From positions 1-37,362 of the IMG/VR virus record IMGVR_UViG_3300045131_000420: 37,362 nucleotides of DNA. One strand, given 5' to 3'. The position numbers and the translations under genes were made by a program. The DNA comes from a virus. Positions 1-6,752 of this stretch are shown in pieces (position 1 is the stretch's first letter; each line of letters starts with the position of its first letter). The notes beneath the pieces were generated by a model. It did no database searches, was not told the DNA's origin, and worked only from the letters and a program-made list of their open reading frames with translations.

Positions 1-127
1 GAGATACACCATTAAGTATAATTACTGGATTATTAGCTACATTGGTATTATCAAAAGTTACTTGATATGTATATAAATTACCTACAACCAAACTATTTGT
101 AGGTGTATTCCATGAGCCTATTGTTGT
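1..127. repeat. Terminal direct repeat, left copy
   Basis: These 127 bases are identical, base for base, to 37236-37362. The LamG reading frame continues without a break when the two copies are merged, so the repeat marks a circular or circularly permuted molecule. A length of 127 is a common largest assembler k-mer, so this is most simply an assembly overlap and not a biological terminal repeat. The unique genome length is then 37,235 bp. Confidence 0.93.
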
Positions 128-865
128 TGAAAAGCCATGATTGAATTGCAACCGATTGTTTGTGCTATCAATAAACAATTCTTTGTTAGCACCTTTTGAA
201 AACAATCTACCCGCGTTACTTCCACCTGTACCAATGTATTCAAACTGTCCTCTTATTGTAAATGCTGTCAAATCGTTTATACTTGCATTTTTAGCAATAG
301 TGCATATTGATGTTGCAGATGTAAAGTCAAGCATGTATGGTAAGCCTGATGGCTTTATCCATGTTGCACCACCTGAGAGAGTACCGTTGTTATTATTGCG
401 TGAAACATCAGCAAGAGTTGTACTATCTGATATGTATGGATATTTTGCCATTAATGGTGCTAGTCCAAGAGCATATTCGGCAGATGTGATTTCTTGGATG
501 AAGAATTGGGAAAATTCCGCATAACCAGAACCATAGTGATAACAATATAACAACGGTGTTGTTCCAGTTAATTCGCTGGGTTGAACAATCAAGCCGACTC
601 TTGCAGATTGTGTTTTTGTTAAATCAGAGCTGTCTTTTATAATGGCTACTCCATTATTATAAAGCCTAATCTTTGCACCGTCAGTATCGCTATTATTAGT
701 CCCATAAACGGTAATTAAATAATATTTTGTTAAATCTAATAAATTGAATACATCTCTTCTCCCATATGCGTTAGTCGCTGATGTTAATCTGTATTTATTA
801 GACACTATACTATCATAAGATGAATTCCACCCAGTAAGCGAAGAAGCCCATGTGTCAAGCGCAAT
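1..865 (-). CDS. LamG / concanavalin-A-like lectin protein, 5' part (spans the circular join)
   Basis: This is the N-terminal part of a protein that continues at 37235 and stops at 37030; the join gives about 356 residues with no internal stop. A segment with SRNNNNGTLSGG, a tryptophan-containing strand and FTIRGQF-, GRLFSKG- and LNGVSQTL-type strands is typical of LamG / laminin-G jelly-roll domains, which bind glycans. A related segment occurs in the neighbouring gene at 36309-36986, so the two are probably paralogues. No ATG, GTG or TTG fits the ribosome binding site: AGGAG at 873-877 lies 7 nt before an in-frame ATT at 865, so an ATT start is proposed; an in-frame TTG at 910 is the alternative. 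It is probably a virion surface (head-fibre or decoration) protein, inferred from its place among head genes. Confidence 0.75.
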   Translation of the reverse strand, partial: MALDTWASSLTGWNSSYDSIVSNKYRLTSATNAYGRRDVFNLLDLTKYYLITVYGTNNSDTDGAKIRLYNNGVAIIKDSSDLTKTQSARVGLIVQPSELTGTTPLLYCYHYGSGYAEFSQFFIQEITSAEYALGLAPLMAKYPYISDSTTLADVSRNNNNGTLSGGATWIKPSGLPYMLDFTSATSICTIAKNASINDLTAFTIRGQFEYIGTGGSNAGRLFSKGANKELFIDSTNNRLQFNHGFSTTIGSWNTPTNSLVVGNLYTYQVTFDNTNVANNPVIILNGVS

Positions 866-899
866 GTTGTTGCTCCTTTTACCCTTGATTAAATTTCTG

Positions 900-1121
900 C
901 TATTTTGCAAGTTCTTCACCTTCCATCTTTACTGCTTGTGCAGCTTCGATTGACGATTTAAAGCCTGTTTGCATTGCTGCTATATTGGCTTGCATTTCTG
1001 TTATCTCTGCTTCGCATTTTGCCAAGTCAGCTATTAATGCGTTTCGTCTATTCTGCAAGCTCTCTAATTCTGCATTTTTAATTCCGTACATTTCTACTTT
1101 AATGTTATCTATTCTTGCCAT
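900..1121 (-). CDS. Small coiled-coil protein
   Basis: A 73-residue protein dominated by a predicted long helix with heptad-like spacing (ELESLQNRRNALIADL, then EAEITEMQANIAAM), so it is probably a coiled coil. The ATG at 1121 has GGAGGTG seven bases upstream and is preferred to the in-frame GTG at 1130. It lies between structural genes of the presumed capsid-fibre group and overlaps the possible upstream extension of the LamG gene. It could be a trimerising segment or chaperone for a neighbouring fibre, but nothing in the sequence proves this. Confidence 0.65.
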   Translation of the reverse strand: MARIDNIKVEMYGIKNAELESLQNRRNALIADLAKCEAEITEMQANIAAMQTGFKSSIEAAQAVKMEGEELAK

Positions 1122-1139
1122 TGATTTCACCTCCGTATT

Positions 1140-1637
1140 TTAGAATGAGTATTCGTGCAAGCCAAATATAAAATCTACTGTGCCTGTATCGCCAATAACT
1201 TTTGCGTTGACCCACAGTTTAGTTCCTGAATTTGCTCGTTTCATAATAAATTCAACTGCCGATTGCCTTAATGGAGAAGGGATTATCATTGCTACAACTG
1301 TTGAATTGCCATCGGTTATACCTTGTGCTTCGCTTGTGCCAAAGGTAAACCTTAAATAGGTTAACACCGTTCGCTCTGTTGTTGTAACCAATACCTTGTG
1401 GCAATCATATTTAGTCATGCCTGTTTGTACTGGTGTGTCACCTGTGCCGAGTACATTTATAGCAGTACCCCAATCATTATTACCTGCATCAACTCTGAAT
1501 GATACAAGAGATTCTCTATCAGCTTCATGCACTCCTGCGTTTGGACTTGCGGCATCGCCAAACCATATCTCGTTATTGTGAACATGGTGTTCTGTTTCGT
1601 AGGCTTCTTTAAATGCTCTTTCAATTAAGTTTTTCAT
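1140..1637 (-). CDS. Putative virion structural protein
   Basis: A 165-residue protein with no catalytic motif that I recognise. The middle and C-terminal parts are rich in alternating hydrophobic beta strands, and the end (VDFIFGLHEYSF) resembles the terminal strand of small beta-sandwich phage proteins that I have seen next to capsid genes. It sits in a tightly spaced run with 1652-2128 and 2139-2645, downstream of the major capsid gene. A head decoration or fibre component is the most likely role; the function is otherwise unknown. Confidence 0.6.
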   Translation of the reverse strand: MKNLIERAFKEAYETEHHVHNNEIWFGDAASPNAGVHEADRESLVSFRVDAGNNDWGTAINVLGTGDTPVQTGMTKYDCHKVLVTTTERTVLTYLRFTFGTSEAQGITDGNSTVVAMIIPSPLRQSAVEFIMKRANSGTKLWVNAKVIGDTGTVDFIFGLHEYSF

Positions 1638-1651
1638 TATTCATACCTCCA

Positions 1652-2128
1652 CTAAATCCCAGCGGCAGCGTCTATGCACTCCGCAACAAATGCTCGTGCT
1701 GTTCCTGTGCTTTGTACGATTACGAATTTTAATCCGTATGTGTTATATACATTCTCAAACAACTCAACCATCTTAACTGTCTGCACATTAGCAAAGGTAA
1801 ACGCTGCATCAGCAGAAGCTAGTGTATAAGCACCGCCTGATATATTTATTAAATATTTTCTGATGATTAAAGTATCACCTGCTTGCATGTTGGTTAAGTC
1901 AATCCTTAAGCTTAAAGCTACTTCAACTTTTCCTGGGTCTGGAACTTTAGCATATACTACTGTTTCGCCTGCGCCTACTGTCGGTGTATAGCTTGCGCTT
2001 AGTCCGCTTCGTGCTGCGTCAAGTGTTTGTTCTAATTGTGTGGTTATGCTTTCAAGCGTGGCCGTGCCGCCTTGTATTGCATTTATCTTTGTTATTACTG
2101 GTGCTAAACTGGTTATATGTCCGCCCAT
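1652..2128 (-). CDS. Putative virion structural protein
   Basis: A 158-residue protein. The first 45 residues look helical (LAPVITKINAIQGG, ESITTQLEQTLDAA) and the rest is beta-rich, with conserved-looking strands around DTLIIRKYLIN and GLKFVIVQSTGTARAF. The helix-plus-sandwich layout fits an oligomeric capsid-fibre or decoration protein. It starts at an ATG 10 bases after the stop of the upstream gene and shares its operon. I do not recognise a named family. Confidence 0.6.
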   Translation of the reverse strand: MGGHITSLAPVITKINAIQGGTATLESITTQLEQTLDAARSGLSASYTPTVGAGETVVYAKVPDPGKVEVALSLRIDLTNMQAGDTLIIRKYLINISGGAYTLASADAAFTFANVQTVKMVELFENVYNTYGLKFVIVQSTGTARAFVAECIDAAAGI

Positions 2129-2138
2129 TTTATACCTC

Positions 2139-2645
2139 CTAAGCCCACGCTGTAATTTGCATTACTAACCCTGAGGTTGTACTTGCAAAGTATAGCGTAC
2201 ATGTTGCATAATTTAATCCTTCTTCGGTGTATTCAGCATCATCATTGTACTGTATATATGGTGCTACTGGTGTAGCTACTTTACCTGTAACATAAGCTAC
2301 TCTAAATTTATAATCACCTGTGCCAAGTTGAGGTTTCATAGAAAACTTCTTAGTATTTGCAGGTAATGCTTGCGAGTATTCAGTATTAAGCGTAGTCATA
2401 GTCACATTATACACTGTTGGTGTAGTTGGAATTGATACATCTTTCGTGTTTAACGGATTAGATGCTGTTACCGCTGCCCCTGCCACATTAACGTGTGCTT
2501 GGACTTTGTTGGTTGTCCCGTCTGTTGTTTGGTCTATTCCAACCTTGCCTATTACGTCTGAATCCGAACCTAATTCTACCTTTATTTTATCGGTAGAGGA
2601 ATTAAATATCTTTTCGAATATCTCTGTGATTCTTGGTATACTCAT
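2139..2645 (-). CDS. Putative virion structural protein
   Basis: A 168-residue protein that begins with an amphipathic helix (ITEIFEKIFNSS) and continues with Thr/Val-rich beta strands, as in many phage fibre or decoration proteins. Its ATG overlaps the stop of the preceding 71-residue gene (ATGA), which indicates translational coupling in the late operon. No enzyme motif is visible. A role on the capsid surface is inferred from its position only. Confidence 0.6.
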   Translation of the reverse strand: MSIPRITEIFEKIFNSSTDKIKVELGSDSDVIGKVGIDQTTDGTTNKVQAHVNVAGAAVTASNPLNTKDVSIPTTPTVYNVTMTTLNTEYSQALPANTKKFSMKPQLGTGDYKFRVAYVTGKVATPVAPYIQYNDDAEYTEEGLNYATCTLYFASTTSGLVMQITAWA

Positions 2646-2857
2646 TTTGTCACCGCTTTCTTTGGTAATGGTTTAGGTCTTACCACTACTTCTTTTACTT
2701 CTTCTTTTATCTCAACCACTTCATCGTGTTTGTAGCCTAATTTAATCAGCGCATTTATAACGCCTTCGTCGTCAGTTACAAACACCCCGTCCTCAAACTT
2801 ACATAACTTACAATTTCTTGCACTATTCCATACGATTCCGTTACCGTAAAATTTCAT
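2642..2857 (-). CDS. Small head-associated protein
   Basis: A 71-residue protein beginning MKFYGNGIVWN, followed by LCKFEDGVFVTDDEGVINAL and a lysine/valine/proline-rich tail. I remember small proteins of this pattern next to capsid and head-fibre genes in Firmicutes phages, without an assigned function. It overlaps the next gene by ATGA and follows a strong hairpin after the 398-residue repeat protein. It may be a small head accessory or connector-proximal protein. Confidence 0.6.
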   Translation of the reverse strand: MKFYGNGIVWNSARNCKLCKFEDGVFVTDDEGVINALIKLGYKHDEVVEIKEEVKEVVVRPKPLPKKAVTK

Positions 2858-2877
2858 ACTTTCCTCCCAAGATTAGA

Positions 2878-2898
2878 GGGAGCGGATTAACCGCCCCC
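2878..2898 (-). other. Intergenic GC-rich hairpin
   Basis: On the transcribed strand GGGGGCGG (2898-2891) can pair with CCGCTCCC (2885-2878) around a TTAAT loop, giving an 8-bp stem with one G-U pair. It lies exactly in the gap between the 398-residue repeat protein and the 71-residue protein. There is no following T-run, so it is more likely an mRNA-stabilising or processing structure than a terminator. Confidence 0.6.
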
Positions 2899-2903
2899 AA
2901 CTA

Positions 2904-4100
2904 TTATGATAATGTAACTCCGTCCGATGCCAATATGCGCCATGCAAACGACGCGCCCAACTTAAATCCATACAACACAATAAAATCACCTGCTGTATTT
3001 AGCGTAATTTTAGTGTTTCCTGCTGCATTGATTGCTGTTGCTACTGTTATCTCACGCGTTCCGCCACCCGCCAATGTGTCAACCGATATTGCAATCATTT
3101 GTCCCGCAAAGGTAGGCACCGCAAGAGTATTTGTTTCTGCTGCGTCTGCTATTGTTAATGCAAGGTTACCGTTGCCTGTAACTGGTATCGCCGCTGCATG
3201 TGCTGCTGTGATTGCCCTTGCCATTGGGGTGGTAATTGCCGCAAAGTGAGAGGTATCAACCGACCCCGCTGTGATGTGTTCACTATCAACTGCGTTGTCT
3301 GCCAATTTAGTTCCATCAATCGCATCTGCGCCAATCATCGCTTTTAATACTTTAACTGCGCCTATTGCTGTTACCCCTGTTGCGCTAATGGTTATGTCAC
3401 CAGACACGGTTGCGCTTGTAATATCTGTACCATCACCGATTAATATTTTACCACTACCTTTTGCATCTAAATCTGTCGGTGCATCTGCTGCGCCACCGAC
3501 TTTGATTGTACCGCGCGTCATGTTAGCCAGTTTGGCGTTAGTGACGTTATCGTCTAATATCTTCGCTGTGATAACTGCATCTGCTCCGATTGCTGTTGCG
3601 TCTACCGCGCCTGCTGCAAAATGTGCTGTGTCAATCGACCCGTCTACATAGTGTTCACTATCTACTGCGTTGTCGGCCAGCTGTGCGCCTGTTATCGCAT
3701 CTGCTGCGATTACCGCTGTTGTGACCTGTAACAACCCGATGTGTGCCGTGTCGATTGCCCCTGCAACTATATGTTCGCTATCAACTGCATTGTCGGCTAT
3801 CTTTGTGCCATCAATCGCATCTGCGCCGATTTTAGCTGTGGTTACCGCACCATTAATTATTTTTAATGTGGTTACCGCATCATTTACTATCTTTGGCGAG
3901 GTTACTGCGTTGTCAAGTATTTTAACTGTGGTTATTGAATCATTGGCAATAACTGCCGCTGGATTCAATGTTTTTGAATTTACACCGTCATGGTCATGTC
4001 CGTCTGCTGTTGCAAACAAAACGTCGTGAAATTCATGCTCCGCCCAATCTTTTAACTGTGGGTTTCTTAACTTGTTGTAATTTACGTCTATTGCTCCCAT
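2904..4100 (-). CDS. Repeat-rich head-fibre-like structural protein
   Basis: A 398-residue protein directly after the major capsid gene. Residues about 30-200 consist of imperfect repeats of about 20 residues built on ADNAVDSEHI-(V/T)AGAIDTAHI and DAIDGTKIADNAV, and the unit recurs near residues 255-285; such regular hydrophobic spacing suggests a beta-helical or triple-stranded fibre. The N-terminus (YNKLRNPQLKDWAEHEFH) may attach to the virion, and the C-terminus (AGDFIVLYGFKLGASFAWRIL) looks like a globular beta domain. The position next to the capsid gene, not in the tail module, argues for a head fibre. A displaced tail-fibre gene is the alternative. Confidence 0.7.
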   Translation of the reverse strand: MGAIDVNYNKLRNPQLKDWAEHEFHDVLFATADGHDHDGVNSKTLNPAAVIANDSITTVKILDNAVTSPKIVNDAVTTLKIINGAVTTAKIGADAIDGTKIADNAVDSEHIVAGAIDTAHIGLLQVTTAVIAADAITGAQLADNAVDSEHYVDGSIDTAHFAAGAVDATAIGADAVITAKILDDNVTNAKLANMTRGTIKVGGAADAPTDLDAKGSGKILIGDGTDITSATVSGDITISATGVTAIGAVKVLKAMIGADAIDGTKLADNAVDSEHITAGSVDTSHFAAITTPMARAITAAHAAAIPVTGNGNLALTIADAAETNTLAVPTFAGQMIAISVDTLAGGGTREITVATAINAAGNTKITLNTAGDFIVLYGFKLGASFAWRILASDGVTLS

Positions 4101-4122
4101 GCTTGTTCCTCCTTTTAAAGTA

Positions 4123-4144
4123 GACGGGTATATTTCAACCCGTC
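4123..4144 (-). other. Intergenic hairpin after major capsid gene
   Basis: GACGGG (4144-4139) can pair with CCCGTC (4128-4123) around a 10-base AT-rich loop on the transcribed strand. It fills the gap between the capsid gene stop and the next gene's ribosome binding site. No strong T-run follows, so partial termination or 3'-end protection of the abundant capsid mRNA is possible. Confidence 0.55.
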
Positions 4145-4154
4145 ATTTGTTCCT

Positions 4155-5096
4155 TTATGCTATTGCTAGCCCTGTCAATGTACCATGTGCAAATTTTGGC
4201 CCGTGGTCTAAACCAATCTGCCCGAATATCTGACCGTTTTGTGCTGCGCCTGTTCTTGCCAATTCCTCATAGAATAGGTTACCCTTGTTAGGTACTGGCT
4301 GGAACACTGGTGCAATAACGCTCATGTCGTATATACCGAGTATTGCTGCGGGTTGCATTCTGTGCGCTGGTGCTACGCCGATGTTACCAAAATCAGTTTC
4401 TAACTGCTTGATGTTTACGCCGCCGACATTTCTGTCCTCTGGTGCATAACCATAAATATTAGATAACTGTTGTTTTTGGAAACCGCCGCAGAATATAACC
4501 ATGTTTTTGAACATCGCGCCGTTGGTGAACATTTCAAGCAACAGCTCGTCCATGAGTGCTTTACTCAATTTCGCGCCTGCTGCTGCTACTGTGTTAACGG
4601 AACACGCTTCAATCATTCCTCTTGTTTGGTTTGATTGGTTTGCTGCTGCCGCTAGCGAATAAGTCCCTTGCAGAAAATGCCATTCAACTCTGCGTGCAAT
4701 TCCTTCAAGTGCTTTAGCTATCTGCCAATCCAACTCGCTCATAACGTTGTTAGATGCGCCTGCGGTGTTTATACCGAGTAGCCTGCCTTGATTCGATTGC
4801 TTAACGTAAGATAGCAACACTTCCGCTTGGAATATCTGTGTTACGTTCTTGATTTGGTCTCGGACGTAATTGATTGGTGATACGCCAGCAATTGACTCGT
4901 CCTCTGTGATGTTTTCCTGTGCAAGCGCTTCATGGTCGTACTCGCTCGATGTAGGAAATTCGAAATTGTTTGTTTGTCTGCCACCTGTTAATCCACCAAT
5001 CATTGATAGAAATGGTGTGTTAATCATGTCGGCTGTGAAGAGTTCCCCCGTATAATTGGGAAGCGCCCACAATGTTCCAGTCGCCTCGTTTGCCAT
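4155..5096 (-). CDS. Major capsid protein (SU10 / DUF5309-like)
   Basis: A 313-residue protein with the size, position (after scaffold, before fibre and connector genes) and sequence style of the DUF5309 / SU10 major capsid family, an HK97-fold shell protein: an N-terminal TADMINTPFLSMIGG, a TSSEYDHEALAQEN stretch, and a C-terminal domain with a FCGGFQKQQLSNIYG turn. It forms the capsid shell. A good GGAGG site precedes the ATG at 5096, and a GIY-YIG gene with its own terminator separates it from the scaffold gene, so capsid expression must pass or bypass that terminator. Confidence 0.85.
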   Translation of the reverse strand: MANEATGTLWALPNYTGELFTADMINTPFLSMIGGLTGGRQTNNFEFPTSSEYDHEALAQENITEDESIAGVSPINYVRDQIKNVTQIFQAEVLLSYVKQSNQGRLLGINTAGASNNVMSELDWQIAKALEGIARRVEWHFLQGTYSLAAAANQSNQTRGMIEACSVNTVAAAGAKLSKALMDELLLEMFTNGAMFKNMVIFCGGFQKQQLSNIYGYAPEDRNVGGVNIKQLETDFGNIGVAPAHRMQPAAILGIYDMSVIAPVFQPVPNKGNLFYEELARTGAAQNGQIFGQIGLDHGPKFAHGTLTGLAIA

Positions 5097-5118
5097 AATT
5101 TATTCCTCCTGTTTTTCA

Positions 5119-5149
5119 TTAAAAAAACACCCTTTATATTTGAGTGTTT
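5119..5149 (-). terminator. Rho-independent terminator after GIY-YIG gene
   Basis: On the transcribed strand AAACACTC (5149-5142) pairs with GGGTGTTT (5132-5125), an 8-bp stem with one G-U pair and a 9-nt loop, followed by a T-run (5127-5121). It is downstream of the GIY-YIG stop and just upstream of the capsid gene's ribosome binding site. Confidence 0.75.
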
Positions 5150-5176
5150 CGTTTGTTTGTAGCTTTTTTAAAATTT

Positions 5177-5821
5177 CTACTTTTGCCTCTTTGGTACCCC
5201 TTTTTGAGCTAAGGATATTTTTTGCTTTGTTTCGTCAGAAACATGAAATCCAACCATGTTTTTATTGCCAATCTTTGCTTCACTTAGTTTTTTTCTCGTT
5301 TCTTCTGACGCTTTCTTCCCTAAGTTAGCTAATCTAAGTTTTTCTTTCTTTTCTTCTGAACATGGCGGCAACTTTCTTCCTGTCATCATTTCAGACATGT
5401 GTGCTTTATGTTCTTCTGACCATTTTACCCCTTTTCTACTCGGAGGCGTAATGTTTTTTTGTTTGAGAACTTCGCGAATTTTATCTTTTGTTTCTTGTGA
5501 ATGATTTTTGTTTTGACAGCCTCCAAACAATCTGTTATATCCACAACTTCTGTCTGTGGCATTATAAAACCCAATCCAATATAACTCGCGTTGATCGCGC
5601 TGATCTTCAATACAGGCTTCAAGGATAGAATATTCAAAAGCCTCTAACCCATACTTGTTATAAGATGCCTGTAAATAACTATTGCCATGATACCCGCCTT
5701 TTAATTCGCTTTTATGTCCGCGCCATCGCGTGGTACAAGACTTGGATTGTCCGATATACACCTTGTTTGTTATTGTGTTTCTAATGCAATATATACCGGA
5801 TATATGGTTTTTAATTGGCAT
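5177..5821 (-). CDS. GIY-YIG homing endonuclease with NUMOD3 repeats
   Basis: A 214-residue protein. Residues 9-11 (GIY) and 22-24 (YIG in KVYIGQS), with arginines at 32 and 34, form an intact GIY-YIG nuclease core. From about residue 107 there are five NUMOD3-type DNA-binding repeats of the pattern S-(E/D)-E-x-K-x-K-(I/L)-x-x-(A/M). This is the layout of free-standing phage homing endonucleases, which cut phage DNA lacking the gene and spread by repair. It interrupts the scaffold-capsid gene pair, and unlike its neighbours it has its own consensus promoter (5842-5870) and terminator (5119-5149), so it is probably expressed independently of late control. Confidence 0.9.
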   Translation of the reverse strand: MPIKNHISGIYCIRNTITNKVYIGQSKSCTTRWRGHKSELKGGYHGNSYLQASYNKYGLEAFEYSILEACIEDQRDQRELYWIGFYNATDRSCGYNRLFGGCQNKNHSQETKDKIREVLKQKNITPPSRKGVKWSEEHKAHMSEMMTGRKLPPCSEEKKEKLRLANLGKKASEETRKKLSEAKIGNKNMVGFHVSDETKQKISLAQKGVPKRQK

Positions 5822-5841
5822 ACCATCAACTCCTTTTTAAC

Positions 5842-5870
5842 ATTATATCATAAAAAGGTGTGGGTGTCAA
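5842..5870 (-). promoter_or_regulatory. Consensus sigma-70/SigA promoter of GIY-YIG gene
   Basis: TTGACA at 5870-5865 and TATAAT at 5847-5842 are separated by 17 bases, with TGA just before the -10 box (extended -10). AAAAAGGAG and the ATG of the GIY-YIG gene follow within 25 bases. It matches the consensus at all twelve hexamer positions. Confidence 0.85.
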
Positions 5871-5893
5871 TTTATAACTCCAAACTGTACCGT

Positions 5894-6487
5894 TTATTTT
5901 TTATGTTCCTCTCGGAATATTGCGTTTTTCAACGCTATTGCTTCCGCGGTATTTCCTTTTTTTACCGCTTCCGCGTATTGTGTTTTCATAGTTTCGATTT
6001 CCGATAACGCTTGACTCGGTGGCGGATTCACCCCTGTTGACGTACTCGCAATTTTGATTTGCGGGAATTCTTTTGCCAACTCTTCGGCGAGTTCTTTCAA
6101 ACCTACCGCGTTTCCGTTCTCGTCAATCTTTATCTTGCTACGGTCAATCAATCTTGCTACCAGTTTCGCGTCGAAGCCTTCGAGGCTTTTGATTTCTGCT
6201 AATAGCAATCTCTCATTTGCTTTACTCATTGCTGCATTCACGTTGTCGTCAATCATTTTCTTGTACAACGGTGCTTTTGTGACGTCCACCACGTCCTCTG
6301 CCGACAATCCTAAAATTGTCTTTACCATTGTTTTTACTGACTCCGCTGCTTCCTCCGCTGCTTTTCTTGCTAACCGATTCTCTTTCGCTTCCTCGCGTAT
6401 AGTCCGAACGTAATCCTCCGAAAACGTTTTTCCTATTGGCGGTATTGCGGTTGTTTCTGTTGTTGTTATTACGTCTGTTTCTGCCAT
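5894..6487 (-). CDS. Capsid scaffolding protein
   Basis: A 197-residue, strongly charged, helical protein (EDYVRTIREEAKENRLARKAAEEAAESVK) with a central hydrophilic domain and a proline-containing hinge (TGVNPPPS) before a C-terminal helix ending in KK. Composition, length and the place immediately before the capsid gene match phage scaffolds of the DUF4355 / gp20-like type, which direct shell assembly and then leave the capsid. The original scaffold-capsid adjacency is split by the GIY-YIG gene. Confidence 0.8.
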   Translation of the reverse strand: MAETDVITTTETTAIPPIGKTFSEDYVRTIREEAKENRLARKAAEEAAESVKTMVKTILGLSAEDVVDVTKAPLYKKMIDDNVNAAMSKANERLLLAEIKSLEGFDAKLVARLIDRSKIKIDENGNAVGLKELAEELAKEFPQIKIASTSTGVNPPPSQALSEIETMKTQYAEAVKKGNTAEAIALKNAIFREEHKK

Positions 6488-6545
6488 ATCAATGACTCCC
6501 TCCGCGCATCTGCGCTTAATGTAACAGTTTTATGACTTGTTTAGG

Positions 6546-6752
6546 TCACTTTTTTCTGTATACCATACCATCTTTTGACTTTGTGTGTATTGCCTTGTCG
6601 TTCCATATATCACTTGGTATCCCGTCGCCATCGTCATACGCAAAACAATAATGCTTTGTTTCCCTTTCGTCTTCGTATATTACGTCAGATTGCGACCACT
6701 CGTCTATTTGTTCGTCGTAATGTATACACGTTTTGCATCTGCTACCGTTCAT
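6546..6752 (-). CDS. Small cysteine-containing protein after minor capsid protein
   Basis: A 68-residue protein starting MNGSRCKTCIHYDEQ and continuing HYCFAYDDGDGIPSDIWNDKAIH. The CxxC and the second cysteine near HYC could bind a metal. I remember small proteins with the F/Y-x-DGIP-x-(E/D)-I-W pattern after minor capsid / MuF genes in Firmicutes phages, with no known role. Its ATG overlaps the stop of the MuF gene (ATGA), so it is coupled to it. An immunity or chaperone role for the MuF C-terminal domain is possible but speculative. Confidence 0.6.
   Translation of the reverse strand: MNGSRCKTCIHYDEQIDEWSQSDVIYEDERETKHYCFAYDDGDGIPSDIWNDKAIHTKSKDGMVYRKK

Noticed and set aside
141-524. Plus-strand open frame of 127 codons
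   Set aside because: The opposite strand reads through the same stretch as part of the LamG gene across the circular join.
2904-4100. Repeated DNA that could be mistaken for a CRISPR array or satellite
   Set aside because: The repeats are in frame, vary at third positions and encode the about 20-residue units of a fibre-like protein.
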